Assembly (NCBI GenBank): GCA_015058405.1
Contig: SVCL01000080.1
Coordinates: 1-32,872 of the forward strand
Length of the DNA: 32,872 nt
Direction of reading: 5' to 3'
DNA from: Clostridium sp.
Lineage (GTDB): Bacteria; Bacillota; Clostridia; Clostridiales; Clostridiaceae
Shown here: in pieces, positions 16,783 through 26,197 of the stretch
Position numbering within the stretch: the first letter of the stretch is position 1
Layout of the letters: each line of letters starts with the position of its first letter
Notes under the pieces: generated by a model
What the model saw: the letters and a program-made list of their open reading frames with translations, nothing else
Told to the model about the DNA's origin: nothing
The model's database searches: none
Position numbers and translations under genes: made by a program

Positions 16783-17610
16783 ATGAAAATATTGGGTATA
16801 TCTTGTGGAAGAAAGATGGGAAATACTGAGATTCTGGTAAAGGAAGCTTTAATGGGGGCTGAGGAATTAGGAGCAGAAGTAGAATTAGTAAGATTAAATG
16901 ATTTGAATTTAAAACCTTGCACTGGCTGTAATGCTTGTGTAATCAAACTTCTTGATAAAGCTAGTAATGGTGATTGCGTACTTAAAGACGATTTTTCTTT
17001 TATAGAGAATAAAATAATGGAATGTGATGGTCTTATATTAGGTTCGCCAATATATGAAAAAGGACCAACAGGATTATTAAAGATATTAGCTGATAGGATG
17101 GGGCCTTCACATGATGTTGCCTTTAGGATGATAGCACAAAGAAGACGTAAAGAAGAAGGAGTAATAGGCGGAAAATCAATAGACGAAAGGTCCTTTAAAA
17201 CTAAATCTGCATCAATAATTGCAGTAGGGGGAAGTGAATGGGATACATTAGCACTTCCATTAATGGAGCTAACATTAATATCAACACATATGGATATAGT
17301 TGATAAGATGTTAGTTAATTGGACTGGGCTTCCTGGAAGTGTGGTATTTCAAGAAGATAAGATAGAAAGAGCAAGAAATTCTGGACGACATGTTATGAAA
17401 ACTTTACTTGAGCAAAAAGATAGAAGTATTTCAGATGAGAAAAAGAAGCCTGAGTATATAGGGGATGAGGGAGTGTGTCCTATTTGCCATTCCAAACTTA
17501 TAGAGATAAGAAATGGAGATGCAAACTACCCGGCTATATGTGCTGTTTGTGGTGTAAGAGGAACGTTAAGTGTTATAGATAATAAGGTTAAAAATTTTAA
17601 AATATATTAG
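16783..17610 (+). CDS. flavodoxin-fold NAD(P)H-dependent FMN reductase-like / iron-sulfur flavoprotein
   Basis: A 275-aa protein of the NADPH-dependent FMN reductase family. The N-terminus ISCGRKMGNTEILVKEA is the FMN phosphate-binding loop; LGSPIYEKGPTGLLKILADRMG is the isoalloxazine-binding region. Cysteines C46, C49, C52 and C65 (CTGCNAC plus one) resemble the cluster motif of clostridial iron-sulfur flavoproteins, though the last gap of 12 is longer than usual. A C-terminal CPICH...CAVCG pair of CxxC motifs (about 232-256) suggests a zinc ribbon. AGAGGTG precedes the ATG. It is divergent from the ferredoxin-nitroreductase and 12 bp ahead of a short UPF0158-like gene. Its redox partner is not known. 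Confidence 0.85.
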   Translation: MKILGISCGRKMGNTEILVKEALMGAEELGAEVELVRLNDLNLKPCTGCNACVIKLLDKASNGDCVLKDDFSFIENKIMECDGLILGSPIYEKGPTGLLKILADRMGPSHDVAFRMIAQRRRKEEGVIGGKSIDERSFKTKSASIIAVGGSEWDTLALPLMELTLISTHMDIVDKMLVNWTGLPGSVVFQEDKIERARNSGRHVMKTLLEQKDRSISDEKKKPEYIGDEGVCPICHSKLIEIRNGDANYPAICAVCGVRGTLSVIDNKVKNFKIY

Positions 17611-17622
17611 GAGAAAAAATAT

Positions 17623-17877
17623 ATGCAAGTTTATTTAGAAGATGTAATTGAAGCAATAGAATTTGAAAATGAATTATTAAATCATTATTATAATAAAGAT
17701 ACAGGGGTTATTATTTATAAAGAAGATAGTACTACTTCAAAGTATTCAGCTGAAGATATAGAAAATATCAATAACTTCGAAGAATGGGAAAGAGAATTAA
17801 TATTGGCTTTACATGATTTGGAAGAAAATATTGCTATTAAATGGTGTAATGAAAATAATATTGAGTATCTAGAATAA
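17623..17877 (+). CDS. short UPF0158-like protein
   Basis: An 84-aa acidic protein. Its start (VYLEDVIEAIEFENELLNHYYNKDTGVII, in parts) and end (IAIKWCNENNIEYLE) resemble the two ends of UPF0158 proteins, which are normally about 140-150 aa. The middle part is absent, so it may be an in-frame internal deletion near codon 48 or a naturally short variant. AGGAGA lies before the ATG and the gene starts 12 bp after the flavoprotein stop, so the two are probably cotranscribed. The family's function is unknown. Confidence 0.55.
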   Translation: MQVYLEDVIEAIEFENELLNHYYNKDTGVIIYKEDSTTSKYSAEDIENINNFEEWERELILALHDLEENIAIKWCNENNIEYLE

Positions 17878-18008
17878 ATATAATTGTAAATAAAAAGAGG
17901 ATATTTAAAAGTAATTAAATTAAATATGTTTAAGTAATAAAAAGATAAAATACATTCATTGATAAATTTACAAATTAGTGTTTGAATATAAAAATAAAAC
18001 TTAAAGTG

Positions 18009-18035
18009 TAAAAAAAGGAATAAAAGGCACGATAA
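18009..18035 (+). promoter_or_regulatory. candidate sigma-D (flagellar) promoter of the chemoreceptor gene
   Basis: TAAA (18009-18012), 15 bases, then CACGATAA (18028-18035), close to the sigma-D/sigma-28 form TAAA-N15-GCCGATAT. It is 35 bases before the ATG of a chemotaxis gene, the class usually read by this sigma factor. The match is partial. Confidence 0.4.
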
Positions 18036-18069
18036 TAAATGGAGTATAAAACCAAAAATAGGAGGAGTT

Positions 18070-20136
18070 ATGAATAAGGTATCAACAAAAATAATAGTTG
18101 CTATAGTTGCTGCATGTATAGGAACATCATTTTTAATATCAATTATAATGGGGGCGAATAATAAGAAATTAATAAAAGAATCTGCTAAGCAATCATTAGA
18201 ATTATTTGCGTATAATAGAGGAGATTGTATTAATAACTTAATAGATTATTCAGAGGGAGAAGTTAAGAATATTGAAAGTGCAATTTCAGCAGCTTTTGAT
18301 ATTTCAAAAATGGATGGTGAAGATGTATATATAAATCAATATATTGATAAGATAGCACCTATAGTAGAAGGAGCAGCAAGTGGGAATAAAAATGTTTTAG
18401 GATTTGCATTAATTATTAATCCTGAAATTACAAAGGATGCACATCAAGTTATTTATGAAAGAGAAAGTATTGGGGGAAAGTTAGAGAAAAAAGATAAGTT
18501 TACAAAGGCTGACTTTGTAGAAAATAATCCAAGCATGAGTTGGTATTATAGACCTGTTAAAGCGCAAAAAGGAATTTGGAGTGATCCACATAAAGATGAA
18601 TATTCGGATAGTATGAGGATGTCTTATACTCAACCTATATATATTAAAGATACTTTAATAGGGGTAGTTGCAGTTGATTTATTTTTTGATGAATTTGAAG
18701 CTATGATCAATGACATTAAAGTTTTTAATGAAGGATATGCATTTTTGTTAAATAAAGATAAGAACTATATACTACATAAGGATTACGAAGCAGGACAATC
18801 CTTTAAGGAAACTCAAGGTATTGATATAGATACAAAAGAAAGTAATTTATCAAGTATTGAATATAAGTTAGGCGGAGATGAAGTTATAGTTGCATATAGT
18901 GTACTTAATAATGGATATATAATATGTCTTACAGGTACCAAAGCAGACATGCTTAGTGATTTTAATAAAAGTTTTACCTTTAGTATGCAAATTACTTTGG
19001 TTATATGTGTTGCAGTTTCAATAATTGCGTATATTATTGGAAAAAGAATAACTAAGCCAATAGGATATATATCAAAGTTGATAAATTCAACTACAAACTT
19101 GGATTTGAGAGATCATGAGGAATTTGAAGTAATAGATAAGTTTAAGGATGAGGTTGGTACAATAGGAATTGAAGTTAAAAAGCTAAGAAAATCCTTAAAT
19201 GATACTATGTTTAAGATAAAAGAAGGATCTAATGAAACTGCTGTGGAAGCAAAAGAAGTAGCAGAAGTTACTGATAATATTAAAGAAGCATTTTCTAATA
19301 TTAATGATACTATAATGGAATTGTCAAATGGAGCTCAAGAGCAAGCAAATGAAGCTCAAAAAGGTACTGAGGTTTTAAGTGAATTAGCAGATAAAATACG
19401 TAATACTCAAAAATTTACAGCTGATATTAAAAACAATATTCAAAGAGTTGCTACAGATAATGTATCAGGAAGTAGTGCAATTAGTGAATTAAGAAGTAAG
19501 TTGAATTTATCTGTGAAAAGTGGGGATAAAACAAATGAAGCTATAAATTTATTAAATCATAAGTCTAAGAATATAGGCGAAATTTTAGTAACTATAAATG
19601 ATATTTCAGAACAAACAAGTATGTTATCATTAAATGCAGCCATTGAAGCTGCAAGAGCTGGAGAAGCAGGAAAAGGATTTGGAGTAGTTGCGGAAGAAAT
19701 AAGGAAGCTTTCAGAACAAACATCAGAAGCTACAAAGAGAATAGAAGAAATTATAAATGAAATTTGTGCAAGTATTACTTTTTCTCAGGATAATATTAAT
19801 AATTCTAATAAATCAATTAGTGAAGCAAGTAGTTCTATGAATATATTAATGGAGACATTTAAAATTAATGAAAAAAATTATGAAGGCATAATGAGTAGTG
19901 TAATGAAATTATTAAGGGAAATAGACGAAATTAATAAATCTAAAGATGGAGTAATTAATTCTATTCAAGGGATAAGTGCAATATGTGAAGAATCTGCAGC
20001 TGCTACTGAAGAAATATCAGCAAGTATACATACACAAACTCAATCTGTTAATAGAGTGGCAGAAGCTTGTGAACATTTAAATAAAATAACAGATGAATTA
20101 GATGCAAATATTAATAAATTCAAAATAAAAAGTTGA
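18070..20136 (+). CDS. methyl-accepting chemotaxis protein (dCache sensor)
   Basis: A 688-aa transmembrane chemoreceptor. TM1 is at about 8-28 and TM2 at about 308-326. Between them is an extracellular dCache/PDC-type ligand domain with [27 protein letters not shown] and [15 protein letters not shown] segment ([14 protein letters not shown]) leads to the cytoplasmic coiled-coil signalling domain. Its tip, near 527, reads [20 protein letters not shown], which contacts CheA and CheW. Glu/Gln-rich methylation helices flank it. GGAGGAG stands before the ATG. A close paralogue follows 79 bp downstream. The YYxPV/W..P pattern in Cache domains often belongs to small-molecule sensors, but the ligand cannot be told. 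Confidence 0.95.
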   Translation: MNKVSTKIIVAIVAACIGTSFLISIIMGANNKKLIKESAKQSLELFAYNRGDCINNLIDYSEGEVKNIESAISAAFDISKMDGEDVYINQYIDKIAPIVEGAASGNKNVLGFALIINPEITKDAHQVIYERESIGGKLEKKDKFTKADFVENNPSMSWYYRPVKAQKGIWSDPHKDEYSDSMRMSYTQPIYIKDTLIGVVAVDLFFDEFEAMINDIKVFNEGYAFLLNKDKNYILHKDYEAGQSFKETQGIDIDTKESNLSSIEYKLGGDEVIVAYSVLNNGYIICLTGTKADMLSDFNKSFTFSMQITLVICVAVSIIAYIIGKRITKPIGYISKLINSTTNLDLRDHEEFEVIDKFKDEVGTIGIEVKKLRKSLNDTMFKIKEGSNETAVEAKEVAEVTDNIKEAFSNINDTIMELSNGAQEQANEAQKGTEVLSELADKIRNTQKFTADIKNNIQRVATDNVSGSSAISELRSKLNLSVKSGDKTNEAINLLNHKSKNIGEILVTINDISEQTSMLSLNAAIEAARAGEAGKGFGVVAEEIRKLSEQTSEATKRIEEIINEICASITFSQDNINNSNKSISEASSSMNILMETFKINEKNYEGIMSSVMKLLREIDEINKSKDGVINSIQGISAICEESAAATEEISASIHTQTQSVNRVAEACEHLNKITDELDANINKFKIKS

Positions 20137-20215
20137 ATTTAATTTAAAAAGTGATATAAATAAAGACCTCGTTGAATCGAAAATATTATTATATATAATA
20201 TTTTAGGAGGAAACT

Positions 20216-22273
20216 ATGAGAAAAATATCAACAAAAATTATAGTGTCAATAGTAAGTGCATGTATTTGTACATCTGTTATTATTGCAGCTATAACAAGTG
20301 TATCTAGTAAAAGGATAATAAAAGGCGAAGTATCTGATTCATTGCAATCATATGCAGTTGAACAGGGAAATGCTTTAAACAATGAATTACATAAAACTAA
20401 AGAATTTTCAAATAATATTGGGAAGATAGTATCAATACTTAGTTTGGATGATAATTCTCAAATTAGTGAAGAGAAAATTAGTAATTCAATAGATGAAGTT
20501 TCAGAGTTTATGAAGAGAGTAGCAAATGAAAATAGTCAATTGCTAGGAGTGGCATTTATAGCAAATCCGGAAATAACTCAAAATTTCTATGAAGTAATTT
20601 ATGAAAGAGAAACATATGGTGGACAACTAGAAAGAAAAAACAAATTCAATAAAGAGCAATTTTTATCGAAAACTAGTGATGTTGATTGGTATTATGGACC
20701 TGTAAATGCAAAAAAGGCAGTATGGAGTGAAGCACATAAAGATGGATTTTCTGATAATGTAAGGTTATCATATACTGAGCCTATATTTGCAAATGATATA
20801 CTATTAGGTGTAGTAGCTATTGATTTATTCTTTAATAATTTTGAAGATTCAATAAATGAAATAAAAGTATTTGATGAAGGATTTGCTTATTTATTAAATA
20901 GTAATAAGGAATATGTAGTACATAAGAATTATGAACAAGGACAATCTTTAAAGGAAACTCAAGGAATAAATTTTGAACCTGATGGACAAACAGGAAAATA
21001 TGATTATGATGTAAATGGTACTAAAGGTATAATGGGATATAGTGTTCTTACAAATGGAGATATATTAGTAATAACAGCTGCAGATAGTGATATAATGAGT
21101 AAATTTAATAAAAGTTTATTTGTTGTTATATTAGTTACAGTAGCTATATGTGTGTTAGTTTCTGTTTTTGCTAATATAATAGCTAAAAGAATAACTAGAC
21201 CAATAACATATATAACTAAAATGATAAGATCAACTGCAGAATTAGATTTACAAGATAATAGTGAATTTGATGAAATTGAAAAATTCCAGGATGAAATAGG
21301 AGAAGTTGGAGCAGAGTTACAAAAGCTTAGAAAACTATTAAATAAAACTATGTTAGAAATAAAGTTAGGTTCGGAAAAAACTGAAGCAGAATCTAAGAAC
21401 TTATCAGTTATAACGGAAGATATTCAAGAGTCATTTATTAATATCAATGATACTATAATGGAACTAGCAAATGGAGCTCAAGAACAAGCTGATGAAGCAC
21501 AAAAAGGTACAGAAGTATTAGGTGAATTAGCACTTAAGATAGAGAATACAATAAAAGTTATAGAAGATATAAAAGAAGATTTAGTAAAGGTTTCTAAGGA
21601 TAATGATAATGGAGCTAATGCTATAAGTATGTTAAAAGAAAAGTTAGATGCATCGACATTGAGTGGAGATAAAACTAACGAAGCTATAAGTGTATTATCT
21701 GAGAAGTCTAGATATATAGGAGAAATAGTTGAAACTATAAATGATATTTCAGAACAAACTGGTTTATTATCATTAAATGCAGCTATTGAAGCCGCAAGAG
21801 CAGGAGAAGCAGGAAAAGGATTTGGTGTAGTTGCTGAAGAAATAAGAAAACTTTCAGAACAGACATCTCAAGCAACAAATAGAATAGAAGAAATTATAAA
21901 TGAAATTTCGCAAGGAATAACTTTAGCAGGGGAAAATATTAATAATTCTAATAAATCTATTTGTGAAGCAAATGATGCTATGGATATATCTATGAAGTCT
22001 TTTGAAAATATAGAAAAATCATTTAGGACAATGTCAGAAAATATAATTTCATTAGTAAAAGATATGGAAGATGTAGATGCTTCTAAGGATGGAGTTATTA
22101 ATTCTATTCAAGGAATAAGTGCAATATGTGAAGAATCAGCAGCTGCAACAGAAGAGGTATCTGCAAGTATTCATACACAAACTCAATCTGTAAATAAAGT
22201 AGCTAATGCTGCTGACCATTTAAATAAAATAACAAAAGAGTTAGACCAACATATTAATAAGTTTAGTTTATAA
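20216..22273 (+). CDS. methyl-accepting chemotaxis protein (dCache sensor), tandem paralogue
   Basis: A 685-aa chemoreceptor with the same order as the gene before it: TM1 about 8-28, dCache domain with [21 protein letters not shown] and [12 protein letters not shown]2 about 302-324, HAMP ([14 protein letters not shown]), and signalling tip [20 protein letters not shown] near 525. The two proteins align over their full length and share long runs in the signalling part, while the region before the Cache core differs more. This is a tandem duplication with sensor divergence. AGGAGG precedes the ATG. No clear sigma-D promoter was found in the 79-bp gap, so it may be cotranscribed with the first gene. 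Confidence 0.95.
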   Translation: MRKISTKIIVSIVSACICTSVIIAAITSVSSKRIIKGEVSDSLQSYAVEQGNALNNELHKTKEFSNNIGKIVSILSLDDNSQISEEKISNSIDEVSEFMKRVANENSQLLGVAFIANPEITQNFYEVIYERETYGGQLERKNKFNKEQFLSKTSDVDWYYGPVNAKKAVWSEAHKDGFSDNVRLSYTEPIFANDILLGVVAIDLFFNNFEDSINEIKVFDEGFAYLLNSNKEYVVHKNYEQGQSLKETQGINFEPDGQTGKYDYDVNGTKGIMGYSVLTNGDILVITAADSDIMSKFNKSLFVVILVTVAICVLVSVFANIIAKRITRPITYITKMIRSTAELDLQDNSEFDEIEKFQDEIGEVGAELQKLRKLLNKTMLEIKLGSEKTEAESKNLSVITEDIQESFININDTIMELANGAQEQADEAQKGTEVLGELALKIENTIKVIEDIKEDLVKVSKDNDNGANAISMLKEKLDASTLSGDKTNEAISVLSEKSRYIGEIVETINDISEQTGLLSLNAAIEAARAGEAGKGFGVVAEEIRKLSEQTSQATNRIEEIINEISQGITLAGENINNSNKSICEANDAMDISMKSFENIEKSFRTMSENIISLVKDMEDVDASKDGVINSIQGISAICEESAAATEEVSASIHTQTQSVNKVANAADHLNKITKELDQHINKFSL

Positions 22274-22325
22274 TAATATGAAACTTGTCTAGTAAATTTC
22301 ATAGTATAACAATATAAGTAATTTA

Positions 22326-22743
22326 TTGAGAAAGATACTAGTGATAAGATTTTATAGAGAAGTTATATATAAGTATACATTGAAAAATGTTAATTTAAGA
22401 TTAGAACCTTCAGTAACTTCAGATATTTTAGCTGTAATACCTGAAGGTTCTAAGATACAAGTAATAGATATGGAAGATGAATGGTCAAGGTATTATTTAA
22501 TGATCAAAGAGGATGGGTTAAAAACGATTATATATCTATAAGTATGCATCCGTGGAGTAATGTACAATTAGAATAAAGGATGGTTATTATTATCATTCAA
22601 TTTTGTACAATTCGACAGGTGCTTATATAATAGATGGGCGTCTTGGTAAAGCTCTTAGTCATGGATGTATAAGATTAGAGACTAATAATGCAAAATGGAT
22701 ATATGAGAATATACCTGATGATACCACAGTAATAATTCATTAA
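22326..22743 (+). pseudogene. SH3b - YkuD L,D-transpeptidase, broken
   Basis: Two pieces of a cell-wall enzyme remain. From 22326 a bacterial SH3 domain is read (KNVNLRLEPSVTSDIL, PEGSKIQVID, DEWSR). A missing base near 22490 shifts the frame; in the next frame it goes on as FNDQRGWVKNDYIS. After about 22575 a third frame holds the end of a YkuD catalytic domain: HSILY, DGRLGKALSHGCIRLETNNAKWIY and TTVIIH to TAA at 22743. The HGC motif with the active cysteine is kept, but most of the catalytic domain before it is gone. The TTG start has no good ribosome site. The gene is dead. Confidence 0.85.
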
Positions 22744-22775
22744 ATTTAATACTGTATAGATTTTATGTAGTAAAG

Positions 22776-22813
22776 AAAAATTAGTGTTATTAATTAATAG
22801 CACTAATTTTTTT
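22776..22813 (+). terminator. rho-independent terminator
   Basis: AAAAATTAGTG (22776-22786) pairs with CACTAATTTTT (22801-22811). The inner bases TTATTAATTAATAG extend the stem, and a T run follows. Confidence 0.88.
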
Positions 22814-22909
22814 ACGTGTGGAAAATAAAGAAAAATTATTTAAAAATAAAAGTTTATATAATATAATTGTAAAAGTTGGGGTTAAAAATATAAGTATGTG
22901 AGGTGAAAG

Positions 22910-24283
22910 ATGAATATTAAAAAATATATAGGAAATAAAAAATTTTATGGTATGGTTTTAACTATAGCTATACCTATAATGATTCAAAATGGGATAACTA
23001 ATTTTGTAAGCTTACTTGATAATATAATGGTTGGACAAATAGGAACAGAGCAAATGTCTGGTGTAGCTATAGTAAATCAACTTATATTTGTTTTTAATTT
23101 ATGCATATTTGGAGCAATATCAGGAATCGGAATATTCGGAGCTCAATTTTTTGGGAAGAAAGATTATGAAGGTGTAAGACAGACTTTTAGATTTAAGTTA
23201 TTATTATGTTCAATATTAGGGATTATAGTTATAGTATGCTTCAATGTATTTAGTGAAGAACTAATTTCACTATTTTTACATGATGGTAGTAATACTGGTG
23301 ATATAGAGAAAACTTTAATATTTGGAAAGAAGTATTTAAAAATTATACTTTTTGGTCTTATTCCTTTTGCTATAAATCAAGCATATTCTAGTACTCTTAG
23401 GGAAACGGGAGAAACTGTATTTCAAATGAAAGCTGGAATAATTGCTGTTTTAGTTAACTTATGTATTAATTATGTTTTAATATTTGGTAAATTTGGAGCG
23501 CCTGCTTTAGGGGTTAATGGTGCAGCCATTGGAACTGTAATTTCTAGGTTTATAGAATGTGGAATTATAATCATTAGAACTCATCTAAATAAAGAATTTA
23601 TAAAAGGAGTATATGCAAGTATATACATTCCTAAAAACCTAATTAAGAATATAGCTATAAAAGGTACTCCACTTATGGCAAATGAATTTTTATGGGCATC
23701 TGGAATGTCTATGCTTACTCAATGTTATTCAGTAAGAGGATTAGCTGTTGTTGCTGGAATAAATATTGCATCAACTATATCAAATTTATTTAGTATAGTA
23801 TATATTTCATGTGGAAGTGCAGTTGCTATAATAATAGGACAGCTTTTAGGAGCAGGAAAAATGGAAGAAGCTAAAGATAATGCTAGAAAATTAATATTTT
23901 TCTCTGTAATGAGTTGTGTGGTTATAGGGATAATTATGTCAATTATAGCTCCGGCATTTCCAAGTATATATAATACATCAGAAGAAGTTAAGGATTTAGC
24001 TACTAACTTTATAAAAGTTTTAGCCTTATGTATGCCGTTTCATGCATTTACTAATGCATCCTATTTTACATTGCGTTCAGGGGGAAAGACCGTCATTACA
24101 TTTTTATTTGATAGTATGTTTGTATGGTTGTGCAGTATACCAGTTGCATTCGTATTATCAAGGCATACTAATTTAGATATAGTATTTGTATATTTAATAT
24201 GTCAATCCTTAGAGTTTATCAAATGTATAATTGGAGGAATCCTTGTTAAAAGTGGGATTTGGGTTCAAAACATAGTGATTTAA
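22910..24283 (+). CDS. MATE family efflux transporter
   Basis: A 457-aa inner-membrane protein with twelve hydrophobic helices in two related halves. The N-terminal block IAIPIMIQNGITNFVSLLDNIMVGQIGTEQMSGVAI (in parts) is the MATE family signature, and the second half repeats it as TPLMANEFLWASGMSML. MATE proteins export cationic drugs or metabolites with Na+ or H+. GAGGTGAAAG precedes the ATG. It stands alone, with a terminator before and after. Substrate and coupling ion cannot be deduced. Confidence 0.93.
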   Translation: MNIKKYIGNKKFYGMVLTIAIPIMIQNGITNFVSLLDNIMVGQIGTEQMSGVAIVNQLIFVFNLCIFGAISGIGIFGAQFFGKKDYEGVRQTFRFKLLLCSILGIIVIVCFNVFSEELISLFLHDGSNTGDIEKTLIFGKKYLKIILFGLIPFAINQAYSSTLRETGETVFQMKAGIIAVLVNLCINYVLIFGKFGAPALGVNGAAIGTVISRFIECGIIIIRTHLNKEFIKGVYASIYIPKNLIKNIAIKGTPLMANEFLWASGMSMLTQCYSVRGLAVVAGINIASTISNLFSIVYISCGSAVAIIIGQLLGAGKMEEAKDNARKLIFFSVMSCVVIGIIMSIIAPAFPSIYNTSEEVKDLATNFIKVLALCMPFHAFTNASYFTLRSGGKTVITFLFDSMFVWLCSIPVAFVLSRHTNLDIVFVYLICQSLEFIKCIIGGILVKSGIWVQNIVI

Positions 24284-24321
24284 AAATTAAATAATTATAG
24301 AATTCTAAAAAATTAGTGTAA

Positions 24322-24359
24322 AAAATAGGATGTATAGTATTGTTTATACATCCTATTTT
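24322..24359. terminator. bidirectional terminator between MATE and greA-like genes
   Basis: Perfect 15-base arms, 24322-24336 and 24345-24359, with an 8-base loop. The A run on the left and the T run on the right allow use on both strands. Confidence 0.9.
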
Positions 24360-24360
24360 G

Positions 24361-24825
24361 TTAAAGTATTTCTAAGATTTCTACAGAATATTTTTCGGCT
24401 GGAGCGATAACTTCCACAATATCTCCAACTTTTTTTCCGCTTAATGCTTTACCTAAATCTGATTCTATACTTATCTTCATATTATCAGGGTCTAAATCCA
24501 TAGTACTAACAAGAGTGACTTCAGTTTCAAAATCATCTTCTACAAATTTAATTCTAGCCTTACTATTAAGCCCTAGTGCAGATTTATCAACTTCATCATC
24601 ATATACAACTGTAGCAGTTGATATCATGGTTAGTAGGTACTGAATTCTATTGTCATTTTCTCTATAATTTCTACAAGCCTCTTTGTATTCAGCATTTTCA
24701 GATCTATCACCATGAGCTGCAGCTACTAATTTTTCTTTAGCTATTTCAGCTCTTTTTACAGTCATTCTATAATCTAATTCTTCTCTTAATTTCTTTATAT
24801 TTTCTTCAGTAAGTTTATTATTCAT
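24361..24825 (-). CDS. greA: GreA/GreB family transcription elongation factor
   Basis: A 154-aa protein with the two GreA domains. Residues 1-75 form the antiparallel coiled coil whose tip carries AAHGDRSENAEY, with the acidic residues that act in RNA polymerase to stimulate cleavage of backtracked transcripts. The C-terminal part (about 80-154) is the FKBP-like domain, with the family ending GKALSGKKVGDIVEV. GGGAGG lies before the ATG. It is a single leftward gene. Genomes of this group often carry more than one GreA, and this copy has R in place of the usual L in GDLSENAEY, so it may be the paralogue and not the housekeeping one. Confidence 0.9.
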   Translation of the reverse strand: MNNKLTEENIKKLREELDYRMTVKRAEIAKEKLVAAAHGDRSENAEYKEACRNYRENDNRIQYLLTMISTATVVYDDEVDKSALGLNSKARIKFVEDDFETEVTLVSTMDLDPDNMKISIESDLGKALSGKKVGDIVEVIAPAEKYSVEILEIL

Positions 24826-24904
24826 AATTCAAACCTCCCATGAAATATGTTCTTTTAATATTATATACCATATGGGGAGAAAATTATATATATGTTATGA
24901 TAAC

Positions 24905-24958
24905 TAAAAAAGTTTCATAGTATTAGCTTTTGATGTTATCTGCTAATACTATGAAACT
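24905..24958 (-). terminator. terminator of the DUF2798 gene
   Basis: Perfect 17-base arms (24911-24927 and 24942-24958) with a 14-base loop. Read on the minus strand, the stem is followed by a T run (complement of 24905-24910), so it ends the leftward gene from 25457. Confidence 0.88.
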
Positions 24959-25004
24959 TATAGTAGTATATAGTGTTAAATCAACGATAGTTATTGTTTT
25001 TACC

Positions 25005-25457
25005 TTAAGCTGGGAACAGCTTGAAGAATAATGCTCTTGCTATTGGCCCAACTATTAGTAAGTTTAGTGGTAAAGCAAATATGAAGTTTTTTACAATTCC
25101 TATACCGTAAGCTGGTAGGAAATCAGGGCCGAAACCTATATTCATAAATGTTCCAAATATAGTCATCCAAAGAACCATTCCACAACATGTAAGTACAGAT
25201 ATACAAATAACTTTTTTCTTAAAGTTGTTCTCGTCTTTAACTATTTTAGGTACAAGTCTTTTTACTATATTACCTATAATAAATAGATCGCCAATTAATG
25301 CAAAAGCAATCGCTGGTAAAAAGTGTATTATCGCATCTTTAAATATTCCTACAGAAAAACCATCCATAATAATCATATTATAGCAACTCATTATATAAAC
25401 CATTAATGATGCTATTATTAAAACAAATATAAAATGTTCTTTTTTATTTTTTCCCAT
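25005..25457 (-). CDS. DUF2798 family membrane protein (two repeats)
   Basis: A 150-aa membrane protein with four hydrophobic helices in two similar halves. The first (about 8-70) has FIFVLIIASLMVYIMSCYNM and the second (about 85-150) GMVLWMTIFGTFMNIGF and PLNLLIVGPIARAL. Both fit the DUF2798 two-helix unit, so it is a tandem of that domain. AGAGGT precedes the ATG. The promoter region holds two copies of an inverted repeat, and a MarR regulator is transcribed away from it, so repression by that regulator is very likely. The biochemical function is unknown; such pairs often respond to toxic compounds. Confidence 0.85.
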   Translation of the reverse strand: MGKNKKEHFIFVLIIASLMVYIMSCYNMIIMDGFSVGIFKDAIIHFLPAIAFALIGDLFIIGNIVKRLVPKIVKDENNFKKKVICISVLTCCGMVLWMTIFGTFMNIGFGPDFLPAYGIGIVKNFIFALPLNLLIVGPIARALFFKLFPA

Positions 25458-25483
25458 AATAAGTGACCTCTTTCTGATATATT

Positions 25484-25498
25484 GTCAACCAAGTTGAC
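25484..25498. promoter_or_regulatory. operator site 1 (MarR-type inverted repeat)
   Basis: GTCAACCAAGTTGAC is a perfect inverted repeat with 6-base arms and a 3-base centre. It lies just downstream of the -10 box of the DUF2798 promoter, over the expected start of transcription. Confidence 0.7.
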
Positions 25499-25504
25499 TA
25501 AGCT

Positions 25505-25533
25505 ATAATATCATCTTAAAATGAAACTGTCAA
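25505..25533 (-). promoter_or_regulatory. strong sigma-A promoter of the DUF2798 gene
   Basis: On the minus strand TTGACA (25533-25528), a 17-base spacer and TATTAT (25510-25505). The -35 box forms part of operator 2 and the region after the -10 is covered by operator 1. Confidence 0.82.
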
Positions 25534-25543
25534 TTTAGTTTAC
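25529..25543. promoter_or_regulatory. operator site 2 (imperfect MarR-type repeat)
   Basis: GTCAATTTAGTTTAC keeps the outer arms of operator 1 (GTCAA...TTxAC) and its length. It overlaps the -35 box of the DUF2798 promoter and is centred 45 bp from site 1. Confidence 0.6.
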
Positions 25544-25621
25544 AAAAACGATTTTATTAAATGGGAATAGGGGTTATAATAAAAGTTATATGGAAAAGTT
25601 TAATTTAGGAGATATGTATTT

Positions 25622-26053
25622 ATGGATAAGTATTATATAGATTTAAATGTGATAGATTTAATAAGTGAAAAACATGCAAAGTTGAGGAAGAAAGTAAGGA
25701 AAAGTTGGAATGAGCAAGGCGGGGATAATATAGGGGATACCGAATCTTATGTATTAGCATTGCTAGAAAGAAAGAATATGACTATATCTGAAATTTCAAG
25801 GCAAATAGAAATTTCAAGGCAAGGAACACATAAATGTTGTCACAGTTTAATGGATAGAGGTTATATAATGGTTATAGATAGTGAAATTAATTCTAGAGAT
25901 AAAGTTTTAAGGTTAACTGACAAAGGTCTTGAGTTTTGTAAAGAAAGTTTGAAGTTAAAAGAAAAGTTAGAAATAGAAATAAAAGAATCTATTGGAGAGG
26001 AGAACTTTAAAATAATAAAAGAATGCTTTGGTAAAGTATGGTTGAAAAATTGA
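25622..26053 (+). CDS. MarR family transcriptional regulator (divergent to DUF2798)
   Basis: A 143-aa winged-helix DNA-binding protein. The recognition part is MTISEISRQIEISRQGTHKCCHSLMDRGYIMV, followed by the wing DSEINSRDKVLRLTDKGLEFCKES (read in parts). The dimerisation helices are at both ends. AGGAGA lies 10 bases before the ATG. It is transcribed away from a DUF2798 membrane gene, and the space between holds two similar inverted repeats, so it probably controls that gene and itself. A terminator follows at once, so it is a single-gene unit. The inducer is unknown. Confidence 0.88.
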   Translation: MDKYYIDLNVIDLISEKHAKLRKKVRKSWNEQGGDNIGDTESYVLALLERKNMTISEISRQIEISRQGTHKCCHSLMDRGYIMVIDSEINSRDKVLRLTDKGLEFCKESLKLKEKLEIEIKESIGEENFKIIKECFGKVWLKN

Positions 26054-26072
26054 AATAAATAAAATAAAACAT

Positions 26073-26104
26073 AGGAAGGTCAAAAAAGATAGACCTTCCT
26101 TTTA
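26073..26104 (+). terminator. terminator after the first MarR gene
   Basis: AGGAAGGTC (26073-26081) pairs with GACCTTCCT (26092-26100), with a 10-base loop and a following TTTT. Confidence 0.85.
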
Positions 26105-26132
26105 TGTTGAAAAATTGATAAAAAAGAATAAA

Positions 26133-26160
26133 TTGACAAAAAAGTGTATGGGTATATAAT
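26133..26160 (+). promoter_or_regulatory. sigma-A promoter of the MarR-ABC operon
   Basis: TTGACA (26133-26138), 16 bases, TATAAT (26155-26160). The stretch after it (26163-26183) carries a TATGC direct repeat that could take part in autoregulation; this is a weak guess. Confidence 0.8.
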
Positions 26161-26197
26161 AGTTAGTATGCTACGTATTATGCTTTTGGAGGTAGAA

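Noticed and set aside
17878..18069. c-di-GMP or other riboswitch before the chemoreceptor genes
   Set aside because: None of the conserved cores (for example GGxCACGCACAGGGCAAACC-like blocks) is present; the gap is AT-rich and simple.
20140..20215. sigma-D promoter before the second chemoreceptor
   Set aside because: TAAA and TCGAAAAT strings exist but the spacing and -10 match are poor.
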